This document shows, in pieces, positions 8,892-18,308 of a stretch of 64,000 nucleotides of DNA. Under the pieces are notes generated by a model, which was not told the DNA's origin, did not search any database, and was given only the letters and a program-made list of their open reading frames with translations. Numbering within the stretch: the first letter of the stretch is position 1; the number at the start of each line of letters is the position of its first letter. The position numbers were made by a program, and so were the translations under genes. This DNA is from JABDMH01 sp965223165. Lineage in GTDB: Bacteria > Bacteroidota > Bacteroidia > Chitinophagales > Saprospiraceae. Location of the stretch: assembly GCA_965223165.1 (NCBI GenBank), contig CBDCVQ010000007.1:62001-126000 (forward strand). Reading direction: 5' to 3'.

Positions 8892-9637
8892 TGTCTACGC
8901 CCGTCATTGCGATCAAGGATCTATCCGTCTCTTACGAACGTAAGCGGGTGCTGACCAACATCTTCTTGGAGATTGAACGGGGGAGCATCTATGGCATTCT
9001 GGGACCCAATGGGGCAGGCAAATCCACCCTCTTTAAGGCGATCCTCGGATTGATTGAGATTAACACCGGATTGATTCTGATAGACGGCAAGCCCGTCGAG
9101 CAGGTGCGCACCTCCATGGTCTACGTGCCACAGAAGGACGAGGTGGACTGGCAGTTTCCCGCTACCGTCAAGGACATCGTACTGCAAGGTCGCTATCCGC
9201 ACAAGAAAATCTATCAGCGGCTCAACAAGCATGATCATCGCATCGCCGATGAAGCTATGGAGGATCTAGGCATCCTGCCACTCAAGCACCGTCAGATCGG
9301 TGCCCTGAGCGGTGGCCAGCAACAGCGCGTATTCCTGGCCCGGGCCTTGTGCCAGCAGGCGGAGATCTTTCTCCTGGATGAGCCCTTGGTGGGCGTCGAT
9401 GCTACCACCGAGGAGCGTATCATCACCATCCTCAAGAGGCTGGCTGCCCAGGGAAAGACCTTGTTGGTCATCCATCACGACTTGGCCTCCGTCAAGGCCT
9501 ACTTTGATCAGGTGCTACTGCTCAACCAGCGGTTGATCGCCATTGGAGAGACGGACACCACCTTTGTGCCCACCAACATTGAGAAGACGTTTAAGGCTCA
9601 GCTGCCGATCCTGCATAAGATCGGACTGATCGAATAA
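8891..9637 (+). CDS. TroB/ZnuC-like metal ABC transporter ATPase
   Basis: The 248-residue ATPase carries Walker A GPNGAGKST (about residues 38-46), the Q-loop in YVPQKDEVDW, the signature LSGGQQQR (about 138-145), Walker B FLLDEPLVGVD and a switch His in VIHHDLAS. YVPQKDEVDWQFP is typical of Mn/Zn/Fe chelate importers of the TroB/MntB/SitB type. Its start overlaps the binding protein stop by one base. No permease follows; the next gene is on the other strand. The likely partner is the permease-DtxR fusion at 58448-59968. Confidence 0.92.
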   Translation: MSTPVIAIKDLSVSYERKRVLTNIFLEIERGSIYGILGPNGAGKSTLFKAILGLIEINTGLILIDGKPVEQVRTSMVYVPQKDEVDWQFPATVKDIVLQGRYPHKKIYQRLNKHDHRIADEAMEDLGILPLKHRQIGALSGGQQQRVFLARALCQQAEIFLLDEPLVGVDATTEERIITILKRLAAQGKTLLVIHHDLASVKAYFDQVLLLNQRLIAIGETDTTFVPTNIEKTFKAQLPILHKIGLIE

Positions 9638-9653
9638 GGGGCCTCCGAGCGAC

Positions 9654-10976
9654 CTATTCTCCCCGGCTCAAATCCAATTGCAGCCCCAGTCGGCCACCAA
9701 AATGTCGACTCTTGCGGGGATCGAGGCCCTCCAGCACATTATCCATCGAAAGATAACCTTTGACCCGCCCCAGCCGCAGCAGGCCCTGGACACCAAGCAT
9801 GAATGTCCCAAACCTTGCGCCGGCCGTGACCCCGACAGATACCGGCTCGCCAATAGCGACAAAGCCCTGGGCAGCCACCGCAAGCGGGCTCACATATTGG
9901 CCGTCATAGTGGAACATCAGGGCCAGATGGGTCCGAGCCGCCACCTGATAGCTCAATGAACCATAGTACTGGACGGGCAGGTCGTACGTCACCTCCTCCG
10001 CACCCGTGTCCACATCAAAGATGGCGCGAAGACTGTCCAGCCCCCCTTCCAGATGGATCTGCTCGATCTGTAGCAGGTTTTGCAGTTGCACCCCGGAATA
10101 CTCGGTGGTGCGCTCACTGCGGTACGTTGACAGGTCCTCCGACCATTTGATCCTGCCCAGATCCGTGACGGACAAATTTAGTCGCCCTGCCTTTCCCCAT
10201 TCGAGAGACATGCCCAGGTCCAGCGCAAAGCCTACGTTACCACTAAAGAGTTGCCACTGCCCAATCGGTTGTACCCGGTATTTGAGCAGATTGCCCTCCT
10301 CAAAGTCGATCAGATTGACATTGTCAAAGTGGTAGTCTGTTAGCAAGCTGATCTCGTAAAAGTCTAGCCCGGTCTTGAGCTCAGCCTGAGACCTGGGAGT
10401 ATGAGCAAAATAGTTGCCCGTGAGCAGATGAGGTTTGATGCCCAGCGTAAGTGGCCCAATCTTTCGCGATAGAGTCAAGCCATAGCTGTTGAGACTATGT
10501 ACGGCGAGGTCGGGACCCAGCGATACGGTCTGACCGATCCACTGCTGATTACCATTGACGTACAGATCGACCAGCTCATCGGGATACGTCAGATGACTGG
10601 CACTAATGATCTCGTGCTCGAAGCCAAGATTCCAGCTTTGCCAACCATACTTGAGCTTTATCGTTTGCAGCCTTGCCTGGCTGGAAAATTCGTTGTCTCC
10701 TGTCAGGTCGCGAAACAAAGCGTTGACCTGAAGTACGGGAAGGCCTGACTGCTCCACCACGAGATCGCGGTAGGCTGGGCCGGTGTGATAAAAATGGTAG
10801 TAGAGGCTGGGCATGCCCAGATAAAGCCCATCGACAAAAGCAGCAGCCGGATTGTAGCGATCGGGCTCCAGCGTTTCCTGCACCGACATAAAGCCGAAAT
10901 CTGGCTGGGCTAAGGCCTGTGCGCCGATCAAGCTCAGGCACAAAAGGAGAATTGCTTGTTTGACATGTAAACTCAA
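9654..10976 (-). CDS. DUF5723-type outer-membrane beta-barrel protein
   Basis: The 440-residue protein has a signal peptide (AILLLCLSLIGAQALA, cleavage before QPDFGF). Its many alternating short beta strands look like an outer-membrane barrel. NPAAAFVDGLYLGMPSLYYHF near the start and a glycine-rich barrel end (FGGRLGLQLDL) resemble DUF5723 proteins of Bacteroidota. Function is unknown. The start is a TTG overlapping the stop of the upstream lipoprotein gene (TTGA), with no nearby ATG, which indicates translational coupling. It is the last gene of a three-gene operon with 10973-12487 and 12495-13895. Confidence 0.7.
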   Translation of the reverse strand: MSLHVKQAILLLCLSLIGAQALAQPDFGFMSVQETLEPDRYNPAAAFVDGLYLGMPSLYYHFYHTGPAYRDLVVEQSGLPVLQVNALFRDLTGDNEFSSQARLQTIKLKYGWQSWNLGFEHEIISASHLTYPDELVDLYVNGNQQWIGQTVSLGPDLAVHSLNSYGLTLSRKIGPLTLGIKPHLLTGNYFAHTPRSQAELKTGLDFYEISLLTDYHFDNVNLIDFEEGNLLKYRVQPIGQWQLFSGNVGFALDLGMSLEWGKAGRLNLSVTDLGRIKWSEDLSTYRSERTTEYSGVQLQNLLQIEQIHLEGGLDSLRAIFDVDTGAEEVTYDLPVQYYGSLSYQVAARTHLALMFHYDGQYVSPLAVAAQGFVAIGEPVSVGVTAGARFGTFMLGVQGLLRLGRVKGYLSMDNVLEGLDPRKSRHFGGRLGLQLDLSRGE

Positions 10977-12487
10977 CGTAGGCGTGCTTCCGCACCGATT
11001 TTGAGGTCCAGGGGCTGGCCGGGTTTCAGTATCGCGGGCTGGCTGCCTTGGGCCGGTGACTGCATGTGCAAGATGGCCTGCAGCGTATCCATCTGCTGCA
11101 GTAGCGCCAGCTCAGATGCGTCAGCCGTAAAGAAGAGGGCGGACTGACGCTGCGCCTGGACCTGTCCATCAGCTGTGATTTCGGCAGCTTCGATCACCGC
11201 TTGACTTTCGGCATCCAGGATCAGCTCCGTTCCCGTCTCTCCATCGCGAAAATTGAGGTTGGGGCGGAACGACAGGGGTATGCCATTGTCTGCCAGCAGT
11301 TTCAGTCGCAGGGACGAGATTTCGCTTAGATCGCTTAATGCCACTTCCACCGATTGCTCCACTTGGATAGACTCTACGATCGCATTGAAGCTCAGCTCAA
11401 CAGACGCCTGGGCCTCCGCAAAGCTGGTGTCCGTGACAAAGTAGATGTCATCCACGTCATCGTCGGGATTGATCAAAAGATCCAGGTTGTATCTGATCTG
11501 CACGATGTCATCCTGAGCCACCTCCGACACGTTACTATTGGTCTGGTCAAAAGTCACCCGCGTCTTGGCTACCTGGCCGGCATCTTGCAACGATGGGTAG
11601 GCCAGCGGGATCAATTGATCCAGGAAGGGACTTTCGATCTGGGTCACTTTCCCTCCCTTATTGACGAACACCAGATTGCGGATAATCACGCCACCCGGAA
11701 TGCCAAAGCTGTTGAGCAGGTCAAAGTGGATCTTGGGGTCCTGAAAACGAAAGGTACCCTGAATCACCGTATCCTGTATCTCCACATCGATGCTGTCCAC
11801 GCCCGTATTGATGGTGGTCACTCCGATCCCTCCTTCGATGTATGCAAAATCGAGCTCCCGCACGGAGGCAAAGGAGAGTGGCAGCAAGACCGCAGTACCA
11901 TCGGATCGGCGGGCTTGGTACTGCAGGGTCAGTGATCCTCGAGTAAAGTCGACTTCATACCCCGCTAAGGAGATCGCCGGTGTCTGCAAAGTAGCCGGTA
12001 AGCTACCCAAGTAGGGGATCGTATAATCAAAATCAAAAGGAACTCCGTCCTTTTGTAGTTCAGGAATGAAGAGTCGCACAGACACATCCTCAGGCACGTC
12101 TGAGTTGAGTATGAAAAACAACTGGTCGCCCTTGAGTACTGCGGAATCCAGGATCACCCCTTCAAAGACATCCACCGGTACAGATACGATCGAATCCAGG
12201 ATGGGAATGGGAAAACCAAAGGTGACCTTGGGGAATACATCCTGCTTCGACTGTCGAAACGGATCAGCTGCAAAATGTAAGGTATAGATGCCCTCGTCAT
12301 TGATGGTCACCTCCACATCTTGTCGCAGTTCGTCCACGAGCTCCTCCGAGGTGACCGTAGCCTGCATCAGGGCAAATGCCAGGTGCGGGGTGGACGGCTC
12401 CAACTCGAGCTCCGACACTTCCTCAAAACGCTGGCAACAGAGTAGCCCGGTCAGACAAAGAAGCAGTACGGTACGGTAGGCAGCCAC
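10973..12487 (-). CDS. Large exported lipoprotein, function unknown
   Basis: I place the start at the GTG at 12487, giving about 505 residues beginning AAYRTVLLLCLTGLLCCQRF, a lipoprotein signal with lipobox LTGLLC. A longer reading from 12667 runs through the hydrolase gene upstream and has no signal-like start. The GTG is 7 bp past the stop of that hydrolase, and the 3' end overlaps the start of the DUF5723 gene. The mature protein is rich in beta-strand sequence, Asp and Ser, without motifs I recognise. Co-expression with an outer-membrane barrel suggests an envelope role (inference). Confidence 0.7.
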   Translation of the reverse strand: MAAYRTVLLLCLTGLLCCQRFEEVSELELEPSTPHLAFALMQATVTSEELVDELRQDVEVTINDEGIYTLHFAADPFRQSKQDVFPKVTFGFPIPILDSIVSVPVDVFEGVILDSAVLKGDQLFFILNSDVPEDVSVRLFIPELQKDGVPFDFDYTIPYLGSLPATLQTPAISLAGYEVDFTRGSLTLQYQARRSDGTAVLLPLSFASVRELDFAYIEGGIGVTTINTGVDSIDVEIQDTVIQGTFRFQDPKIHFDLLNSFGIPGGVIIRNLVFVNKGGKVTQIESPFLDQLIPLAYPSLQDAGQVAKTRVTFDQTNSNVSEVAQDDIVQIRYNLDLLINPDDDVDDIYFVTDTSFAEAQASVELSFNAIVESIQVEQSVEVALSDLSEISSLRLKLLADNGIPLSFRPNLNFRDGETGTELILDAESQAVIEAAEITADGQVQAQRQSALFFTADASELALLQQMDTLQAILHMQSPAQGSQPAILKPGQPLDLKIGAEARLR

Positions 12488-12494
12488 GAGCGAC

Positions 12495-13895
12495 TTACTG
12501 CAGCACAAATTCTTCTGCCAGCTTGGGTACCTCGACATTGACGGACATCTTGTCTTGAAGTAACGATCGAAAGGCCATCTGCGTATCGTATTCGCCATGC
12601 ACCAGGTATAGCCCTTTGAGGCGTCGTTGATTGGCGATGAAGGTGGCCATCTCATAGCGATCACCATGGGCCGAAAACGAATCCATCCGTTCGATCCGGG
12701 CTCGCACCGGTCGGACCTCGCCGTATAGTTTGATCTCCTCTATCCCGCTGAGCAGCATCCCGCCCGGCGTATCAGGTGAGCAGTAGCCCACGATCAAGAA
12801 GGTATTCCGTGGATTGGACACATTGTTTGCCAGGTGGTGCCTGACCCGTCCCGCATTCATCATGCCTGACGAACTGATGATGATACAAGGCTCCGTCGAG
12901 GTATTGAGGGATTTAGAGATCTCCACGTCCCGTACATAGGTGAGATTATTGAAACCAAACGGGTTTTCGTCTACCAGCATGTACTCATTGAGCTCATTAT
13001 CGTAGCACTCGGGATGAGATCCAAAGATTTGGGTCGCATTGACCGCCAAGGGACTATCGACATAGACGGGCAGCCTAGGGAGTTTGCCGGCGTGTTCAAA
13101 CTGATCGAGCATATAGACGATCTCCTGCGTGCGGCCTACACTAAAAGCAGGGATGATCAGCTTACCCTTGTTTTCCAGGCAGGTCTCCTTCAGGACAGAC
13201 AGCACTCTGGCAGATTCCTGCGGCTTGGACTCATGCTCCCGATCTCCATAGGTCGACTCACAGATGAGGTAATCGACCTCTGGCATCCGTTGAGGATCAC
13301 GTAAGATGGGTCGATCCGGCCGCCCAATATCTCCGGTAAAACCGATCAACGTCTCTTTGCCGCCCTCCTGGATTCTTAGGGTGACATTGGCACTGCCCAG
13401 GATATGACCGGCGTCCCGATATTGCAGTTGTACATGGGGGTGCACACTGATCCATCGATCGTATGGCAAGCCGCAGAAGAGCTTCATCGCCTCGGCCACA
13501 TCCCCTGTCTCGTAGAGTGGCTTGACAAAGTTCTTTTTTCCTTTTCTCTTCAGTTTCTTGTTCTTGTACTGGGCATCGCGCTCTTGGATGCGAGCACTGT
13601 CCAGCAGCATGATCGAGCACAGGCTGCGAGTGGCATGGGTAGCATAGATCTCGCCCCTAAATCCATCTCTGACCAGCCGCGGCAATCGTCCCGTATGGTC
13701 AATATGCGCGTGAGAAAGGACCAGGCAATCAATAGAGGCAGGATCAAAATGCCACTGACGGTTAAAATGCTCCATGTGGTCTTCGCTGCCCTGATACAGC
13801 CCACAGTCCAGCAGTATCTTGAATCCACTGTCTAGTTCGAGCAGATGTGCGCTGCCGGTCACAACCCGGGCAGCACCGCAGAACTTCAATCGCAT
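12495..13895 (-). CDS. Metallo-beta-lactamase fold protein with beta-CASP domain (YSH1/CPSF73-like)
   Basis: I start at the ATG at 13895 (MRLKFCGAARVVTGSAH), the usual beginning of this family; an ATG at 13928 would add 11 unusual residues. The 466-residue product has the Zn motif SHAHIDHTG (HxHxDH, about residue 62-70), a later His in DAGHILGSAN, and Asp in GFTGDIGRPD. The beta-CASP region has ESTYGDREH and IPAFSVGRTQEIVYML. The C-terminal RNA-metabolism motif SFSAHGDRYEM and VHGE complete the fold. Bacterial relatives are putative exo/endoribonucleases. It heads an operon with two envelope proteins, an odd pairing. Confidence 0.88.
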   Translation of the reverse strand: MRLKFCGAARVVTGSAHLLELDSGFKILLDCGLYQGSEDHMEHFNRQWHFDPASIDCLVLSHAHIDHTGRLPRLVRDGFRGEIYATHATRSLCSIMLLDSARIQERDAQYKNKKLKRKGKKNFVKPLYETGDVAEAMKLFCGLPYDRWISVHPHVQLQYRDAGHILGSANVTLRIQEGGKETLIGFTGDIGRPDRPILRDPQRMPEVDYLICESTYGDREHESKPQESARVLSVLKETCLENKGKLIIPAFSVGRTQEIVYMLDQFEHAGKLPRLPVYVDSPLAVNATQIFGSHPECYDNELNEYMLVDENPFGFNNLTYVRDVEISKSLNTSTEPCIIISSSGMMNAGRVRHHLANNVSNPRNTFLIVGYCSPDTPGGMLLSGIEEIKLYGEVRPVRARIERMDSFSAHGDRYEMATFIANQRRLKGLYLVHGEYDTQMAFRSLLQDKMSVNVEVPKLAEEFVLQ

Positions 13896-14238
13896 ACGTT
13901 GATGGTCATCCTGTTTGGTGAAGCCCAAAAGTACGAAAGAGCTAAAGCTTGCTTGAGAGTGGACCTAGATAGTACTACGCATGAGATGCGGCACGGTGGG
14001 TAGCCACCTGCGCACGTACGGATCTTATCATTGGAGAAGAATTGCTTAATCGGGGAGCTGTTGAATTGTTGCGGATGTCGCAAACATCCTCGGCGGTCGT
14101 ATGGCGAAGTATAGTGCCATTTGAAATACTCGTTCTAGGAAGATACGAGCTGAGATGCTGGGCTGGGCGGTTTGGATAGACACATGAGGTTAGCCAAACC
14201 ATTCAACAACTCCACGATCCACGTCCCGTGTATGGCGA
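13896..14238. other. Intergenic region, no gene recognised
   Basis: These 343 bases lie between the beta-CASP gene and the end of the DUF4097 gene, both on the minus strand. Short open frames here have no coding character. The promoter of the beta-CASP operon should lie in the right-adjacent part, but I see no clear TAnnTTTG element or terminator. Confidence 0.5.
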
Positions 14239-15360
14239 CTATCGGATCTTGAGGGCGCCGTACTCGGCATCGATTTCGATGATGCAATTCTCCTTTTGGT
14301 CGCCGTAGTATCCCGTCACATCCAGGTGGTTGTTGTGCTTGGCTCTTCGCTCCACCTCCAGATTTTGCGGCAGGGTTACCGAGGTATAGTGACTCTCCAG
14401 GTCAAAGGAGTAGTCCGTCAGATCGTCCAGATCCAATTCGATCCCTGTATAGCGGGCGTCAATCTTGATCTCATTGGTCGAGCCGAGGATGCGATCGAGG
14501 GTGATGCCCCCGTAGGTCATGTTGGCTTGGATCCCCGTCACTATCGTCTCCACTCGTACGGTCGTGTACTTCGTATAGATATCTAGCTGCTCAAGCTTGT
14601 CCACCTTGAAGTTGTCGTACTTGCCTTCGTTGCGCAGTACCCCGATATCACCCAGGTCATAACCGTCGTAGGCAGATTCGGAGATCACCTCATTGGCGCT
14701 TTCGATGGTGACCTTGGAAAACTTAGAATCGATGTCGACCCGATTGGCATCGTTCACTCGAACCTTGCCATACGAAAGATGGATGGTAACCTCGTTGGCC
14801 TGTGCGATCACACCATTGCCATAAGCCAGGTCCAGGATCAAAAGGGAAGAGGCGTGATCTATCTTGACATTACCATACTTCACATTGAGGCTGACCTTGC
14901 CTGAGACATCTTCGAGCTCGACGTCCCCATACTTGTTGTCCACTTCGAGGTTGGCGCTGGCTGGCATAAAGACGACATAATCGATGTCGAGGTCGGCGCT
15001 GCCACCCCACCAGCTTTGAAAGAACCACCACGCACTCTTCTTGGAGCGTACTTGCGTCTCAGCACTGACATAGTTGTCTGAATTGCTAAAGTCGATCTGT
15101 ACTCGATCAAAGAGGTCTTCCGCCTTGCGATCGCTGTTGGCGCTGACCGTGACGGTCACCTTGATCTCCACCTCGTTTTTGGACCAGGTCGCGATGTCGA
15201 CCGTGCCATGTAGATTCTCAATATTGAGCTTGCCTCCTTCTGCCAGCGCAAATGACTCTTCAAATGTCTTGGTATAGTCTCTCTTGGCGCTTAGGTCTCC
15301 GGTCAAGCCAAGGACCAAGATCGCCAGTGCCAGCAAGCTGCTATAATGCCTTAGGTTCAT
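14239..15360 (-). CDS. DUF4097-type putative adhesin (beta-solenoid-like exported protein)
   Basis: I use the ATG at 15360 (373 residues); a GTG lies directly before it. A signal peptide (SSLLALAILVLGLTGDLSA) precedes mature sequence KRDYTKTFEESFALAEGGKLNIENLHGTV. The rest is made of repeating short strands with alternating charged and hydrophobic residues, such as VDNKYGDVELEDVSGKVSL and ISLSYGKV-like repeats. This is typical of DUF4097, a right-handed beta-solenoid found with ECF sigma/anti-sigma pairs in Bacteroidota. It overlaps the anti-sigma gene by 20 bp. It may be a periplasmic sensor or target of that regulatory pair (inference). Confidence 0.85.
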   Translation of the reverse strand: MNLRHYSSLLALAILVLGLTGDLSAKRDYTKTFEESFALAEGGKLNIENLHGTVDIATWSKNEVEIKVTVTVSANSDRKAEDLFDRVQIDFSNSDNYVSAETQVRSKKSAWWFFQSWWGGSADLDIDYVVFMPASANLEVDNKYGDVELEDVSGKVSLNVKYGNVKIDHASSLLILDLAYGNGVIAQANEVTIHLSYGKVRVNDANRVDIDSKFSKVTIESANEVISESAYDGYDLGDIGVLRNEGKYDNFKVDKLEQLDIYTKYTTVRVETIVTGIQANMTYGGITLDRILGSTNEIKIDARYTGIELDLDDLTDYSFDLESHYTSVTLPQNLEVERRAKHNNHLDVTGYYGDQKENCIIEIDAEYGALKIR

Positions 15361-15868
15361 CACTAGGTTGATTTATGGGCTGATCTAGATTGAGTGCCCT
15401 TTCCAGTATTTCAATTTTAGATTCGTAGGAGGCGATAATGGCTTCCATCAGTATTTCTCGCGTGGATCTGGGGGCTCGAATGAGCTCCTGCTTTAGATCT
15501 TCGATATTCTGGTCGATCTGGGTCAGTTCTGTCGCCAGGTCTGCCCGAACCGAACTGCTCAGCGAGGCAAACCGGGTGCTGATCTCCTGATCAAAGTAGG
15601 CCTTCATCTCGCTGTAGTCTTGCGACTTGTTGAAAGCTTGCAGAGCCTTGCGCTCTTCCAGGATGGGATTGAGCACCAGTCCAAGGCCAACCCCGACCAG
15701 CAGTAAGACTGTGGCCGCTATGCTACGAAGCCAGCGGAGCCTGTGCCGCTTCTTCTCCGGTGAGGGCAGGGCCTTTTCGATATTCGCCCACACCTTGAGC
15801 GAGGGTCGATCGTTGTCAAAGTCCTCGCGGTGACTCCGGATAAAATCTTCCAATTGTTCTTCTGACAT
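15341..15868 (-). CDS. Anti-sigma factor-like membrane protein
   Basis: The 175-residue protein has a cytoplasmic N-terminal part (LEDFIRSHREDFDNDRPSLKVW), one transmembrane helix (about residues 50-68, SIAATVLLLVGVGLGLVLNP), and a charged helical periplasmic part predicted as coiled coil. It lies one base after the ECF sigma gene and overlaps the DUF4097 gene. This position and topology are those of anti-sigma factors that hold an ECF sigma at the membrane. The N-terminal domain has no ZAS His-Cys motif, so it would be a non-zinc type. Function is inferred mainly from context. Confidence 0.75.
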   Translation of the reverse strand: MSEEQLEDFIRSHREDFDNDRPSLKVWANIEKALPSPEKKRHRLRWLRSIAATVLLLVGVGLGLVLNPILEERKALQAFNKSQDYSEMKAYFDQEISTRFASLSSSVRADLATELTQIDQNIEDLKQELIRAPRSTREILMEAIIASYESKIEILERALNLDQPINQPSDEPKAL

Positions 15869-15869
15869 G

Positions 15870-16418
15870 TTAACCCACTTTGGTTTTGGCTAATAGTATT
15901 TCGTTCAATTTTCGCCTGGCGCGGCTGTACTGAGATTTCGACGCACCTTCGCTGATTTCGAGGATCTGCGCAATTTCCTTGTGATCATAACCCTCCATGA
16001 GGTAGAGGTTAAATACCACTCGGTATCCGTTGGGCAACTGATCAATGGCTCCCTTGATGCGTTCTACGGCAGCTGCATCCGATGCAGGTTGGTAGTGCTC
16101 GACGATGGGTTCAGCGATATTCTCAGTCATCTCGGCAAAGTGCATTTTCCTCCGTTTCAATTCGTTGATGCATTGGTTGATCACGATCCGCTTGATCCAT
16201 GCGCCCAGGGTCGAATCGCCTCTAAACGAGTGCATCTTTGTGTACACATCGACGAATGCATTTTGGAGCACGTCTTCGGCATCCTCTCGCGAGCCCATCA
16301 TGCGCCGGCAGATATTGAACATGGCTTTCGAATAGGCCTGGTACAGTTCAAACTGTGCCCTTCGATCTCCGCGCATGCACTTTTCAACCAGTTCGCCGTG
16401 TTGGTCTGAAGCTTGCAA
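15870..16418 (-). CDS. ECF (RpoE-like) RNA polymerase sigma factor
   Basis: The 182-residue protein has sigma region 2 (FELYQAYSKAMFNICRRMMG, then DAEDVLQNAFVDVYTKM, about residues 25-65) and sigma-70 region 4 (LPNGYRVVFNLYLMEGYDHKEIA, about 133-155, then SEGASKSQYSRARRKL). The start at 16418 is a TTG; the first ATG lies at codon 15 and would cut into region 2. It is the first gene of a sigma, anti-sigma, DUF4097 operon. ECF factors respond to envelope signals when released from the partner at 15341. Expression is probably autoregulated, though no promoter was identified. Confidence 0.92.
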   Translation of the reverse strand: MQASDQHGELVEKCMRGDRRAQFELYQAYSKAMFNICRRMMGSREDAEDVLQNAFVDVYTKMHSFRGDSTLGAWIKRIVINQCINELKRRKMHFAEMTENIAEPIVEHYQPASDAAAVERIKGAIDQLPNGYRVVFNLYLMEGYDHKEIAQILEISEGASKSQYSRARRKLNEILLAKTKVG

Positions 16419-16526
16419 TCGTCAAGGTTGATTTGTAGGTAAGGACATCACGATGGATGGATGGGTTGCATCTGGCAGGTGGGAAAATGGCATCTGCCGT
16501 TGACGGTATGGGAAGAGTGGGGAAAA

Positions 16527-16730
16527 CTACTCGCTCTCCTCGTCGGTGATTCGGCTGCGGATGGGCAGATTTTTCAACTTCTTATCCTCGACATTCTCAT
16601 CCAAAAACTCGTTGAGATCATCGACGGGCAGGGTGGAGACAATTTGACCAAATTCATTGATACGTATGTCAAACCCTTGCAGCTCATCATGGGTCTTGGG
16701 CTTGCCTTTCTTTGGTATTCTTTTTGGCAT
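16527..16730 (-). CDS. Small conserved acidic/basic protein, function unknown
   Basis: This 67-residue protein begins MPKRIPKKGKPKTHDELQGF. A lysine-rich start is followed by an acidic second half (NEFLDENVEDKKLKN, ending DEESE). It has no signal or membrane segment. It starts 15 bp past the gltX stop on the same strand, so both genes are probably on one transcript. From memory, similar small proteins with a GFDI-NxFG core occur widely in Bacteroidota, which supports it being real. No function can be assigned. Confidence 0.7.
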   Translation of the reverse strand: MPKRIPKKGKPKTHDELQGFDIRINEFGQIVSTLPVDDLNEFLDENVEDKKLKNLPIRSRITDEESE

Positions 16731-16745
16731 TGGCTTTTATGTTAA

Positions 16746-18308
16746 TCAACCCGCAGGATCAGTGGGCGAGTTCCCGAGTTCAAGTTGCGCCGCAAACTCG
16801 TCCTCTGCTTGGTACAACCGATGTCGGGTTTCTCCGCGACCCAAGACTTCCATCATGGCAAAGACATCCGGCCCCTTTGTATCTCCCGAGAGCGCGAGGC
16901 GCAACAGTGGCAAAATCTCTCCAAAAGAGCGTCCCCGCTCCTCGATAAAGGCCGTCGTGGCGGACTTCAATACGGTGGCGTTGAAGTCAGGATCTTCGAC
17001 CAGCCGGGTAGACAAGGTCATGAAGTCATCCTTGATCTCAGGCACCCACTTCTTGCGCAATACTTTCTGATTATACGATCGGACCGGCCCAAAGAAGTAG
17101 GCGGTCTCTCCCGGAAAGTCCCGGTAGGTCTGGATGCGTTCCTGCATAAGTCCTATCACCTTGCCCAGGTACGCATCATCTGCCTCTATCTCTGCCTCCT
17201 GCAAGAAGGGCCGCACGTGACGCAGGTAGATATTCGGGTCCTGGTGCATCAGGTACTGCGCATTGAACCATCGAGCCTTATCAAAATCGAATCGAGCTCC
17301 TGATTTGGAGATGTGCTCGATGGAAAATTGAGCGATTAGCTCGTCCATGCTGAAGATCTCCTGCTCGGTGCCGGGATTCCAGCCGAGCAGGCTGACAAAA
17401 TTGAGCATGGCCTGCGGATCAAATCCAACATCCTTAAAGCCGGGAAATGTCTCGTCCGGCCCGCGCCAGGTCAGGGGAAAGACCGGGAAACCAAACTTCT
17501 GGCCATCTCTTTTACTCAACTTTCCCTTGCCGGTGGGCTTCAGGATCAGCGGAATGTGCGCAAAGGTCGGCATGTGATCCAGCCAACCAAAACCTTCGTA
17601 GAGAAGCACGTGGTGGGCCGTGCTGGACAGCCACTCCTCCCCCCGAATGACATGCGTGATCTTCATCAGGCGGTCGTCTACCACGTTGGCCAGATGATAG
17701 GTGGGCAGGCCGTCTGCCTTGAGAATGACCTTGTCATCCAATTCGCTACTCTCAAATTGGACCGATCCTCGCACCGCGTCTTCTATACGGATGGTACGTC
17801 CCTCCGGCACGAGTAGGCGCACCGTATGGGGATGCCCTTCGCGTACCATTGCCGCCGCCTGATCAGTACCGAGGGTGAGGCCATTTTTCATGGACATACG
17901 GGTCTTCTGATCGTACTTGGGCACATGATTGCCGCGCTCAGCCTCCCGCTGTCGCATGGCATCGAGCTCTTCGACCGTGTCAAAGGCGTAATAAGCCTTA
18001 CCCGCCTTTACGAGCTGTGCTACGTGCTTCTCATAGATAGCCCTCCGATCTGACTGGCGATACGGGCCGTATTCGCCCCCCTCTCGCGGACCTTCATCCG
18101 GGGCTAGTCCGCACCAGTGCAGTGCCTCATATATGTAGTCTTCCGCTCCAGACACCAATCGGGTCTGATCGGTATCCTCTATCCGAAGTACGAAATCGCC
18201 TTCATGCTGCCGGGCAAACAGAAAGTTGTACAGTGCTGTCCGCAGGCCCCCCAAATGCAACGGTCCCGTCGGGCTGGGGGCAAATCTGACCCTAATTCTA
18301 CCTTTCAT
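16746..18308 (-). CDS. gltX: Glutamyl-tRNA synthetase
   Basis: GltX attaches glutamate to tRNA-Glu. The 520-residue protein has the class I HIGH-like motif in PSPTGPLHLGGLRTALYN (about residues 10-27) and the KMSKS-like motif GKLSKRDG (about 260). The catalytic and tRNA acceptor regions include RIEDTDQTR and VIRGEEWLSSTAHH. Length is normal for a bacterial GluRS. It precedes the small gene at 16527 on the same strand. Confidence 0.97.
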   Translation of the reverse strand: MKGRIRVRFAPSPTGPLHLGGLRTALYNFLFARQHEGDFVLRIEDTDQTRLVSGAEDYIYEALHWCGLAPDEGPREGGEYGPYRQSDRRAIYEKHVAQLVKAGKAYYAFDTVEELDAMRQREAERGNHVPKYDQKTRMSMKNGLTLGTDQAAAMVREGHPHTVRLLVPEGRTIRIEDAVRGSVQFESSELDDKVILKADGLPTYHLANVVDDRLMKITHVIRGEEWLSSTAHHVLLYEGFGWLDHMPTFAHIPLILKPTGKGKLSKRDGQKFGFPVFPLTWRGPDETFPGFKDVGFDPQAMLNFVSLLGWNPGTEQEIFSMDELIAQFSIEHISKSGARFDFDKARWFNAQYLMHQDPNIYLRHVRPFLQEAEIEADDAYLGKVIGLMQERIQTYRDFPGETAYFFGPVRSYNQKVLRKKWVPEIKDDFMTLSTRLVEDPDFNATVLKSATTAFIEERGRSFGEILPLLRLALSGDTKGPDVFAMMEVLGRGETRHRLYQAEDEFAAQLELGNSPTDPAG

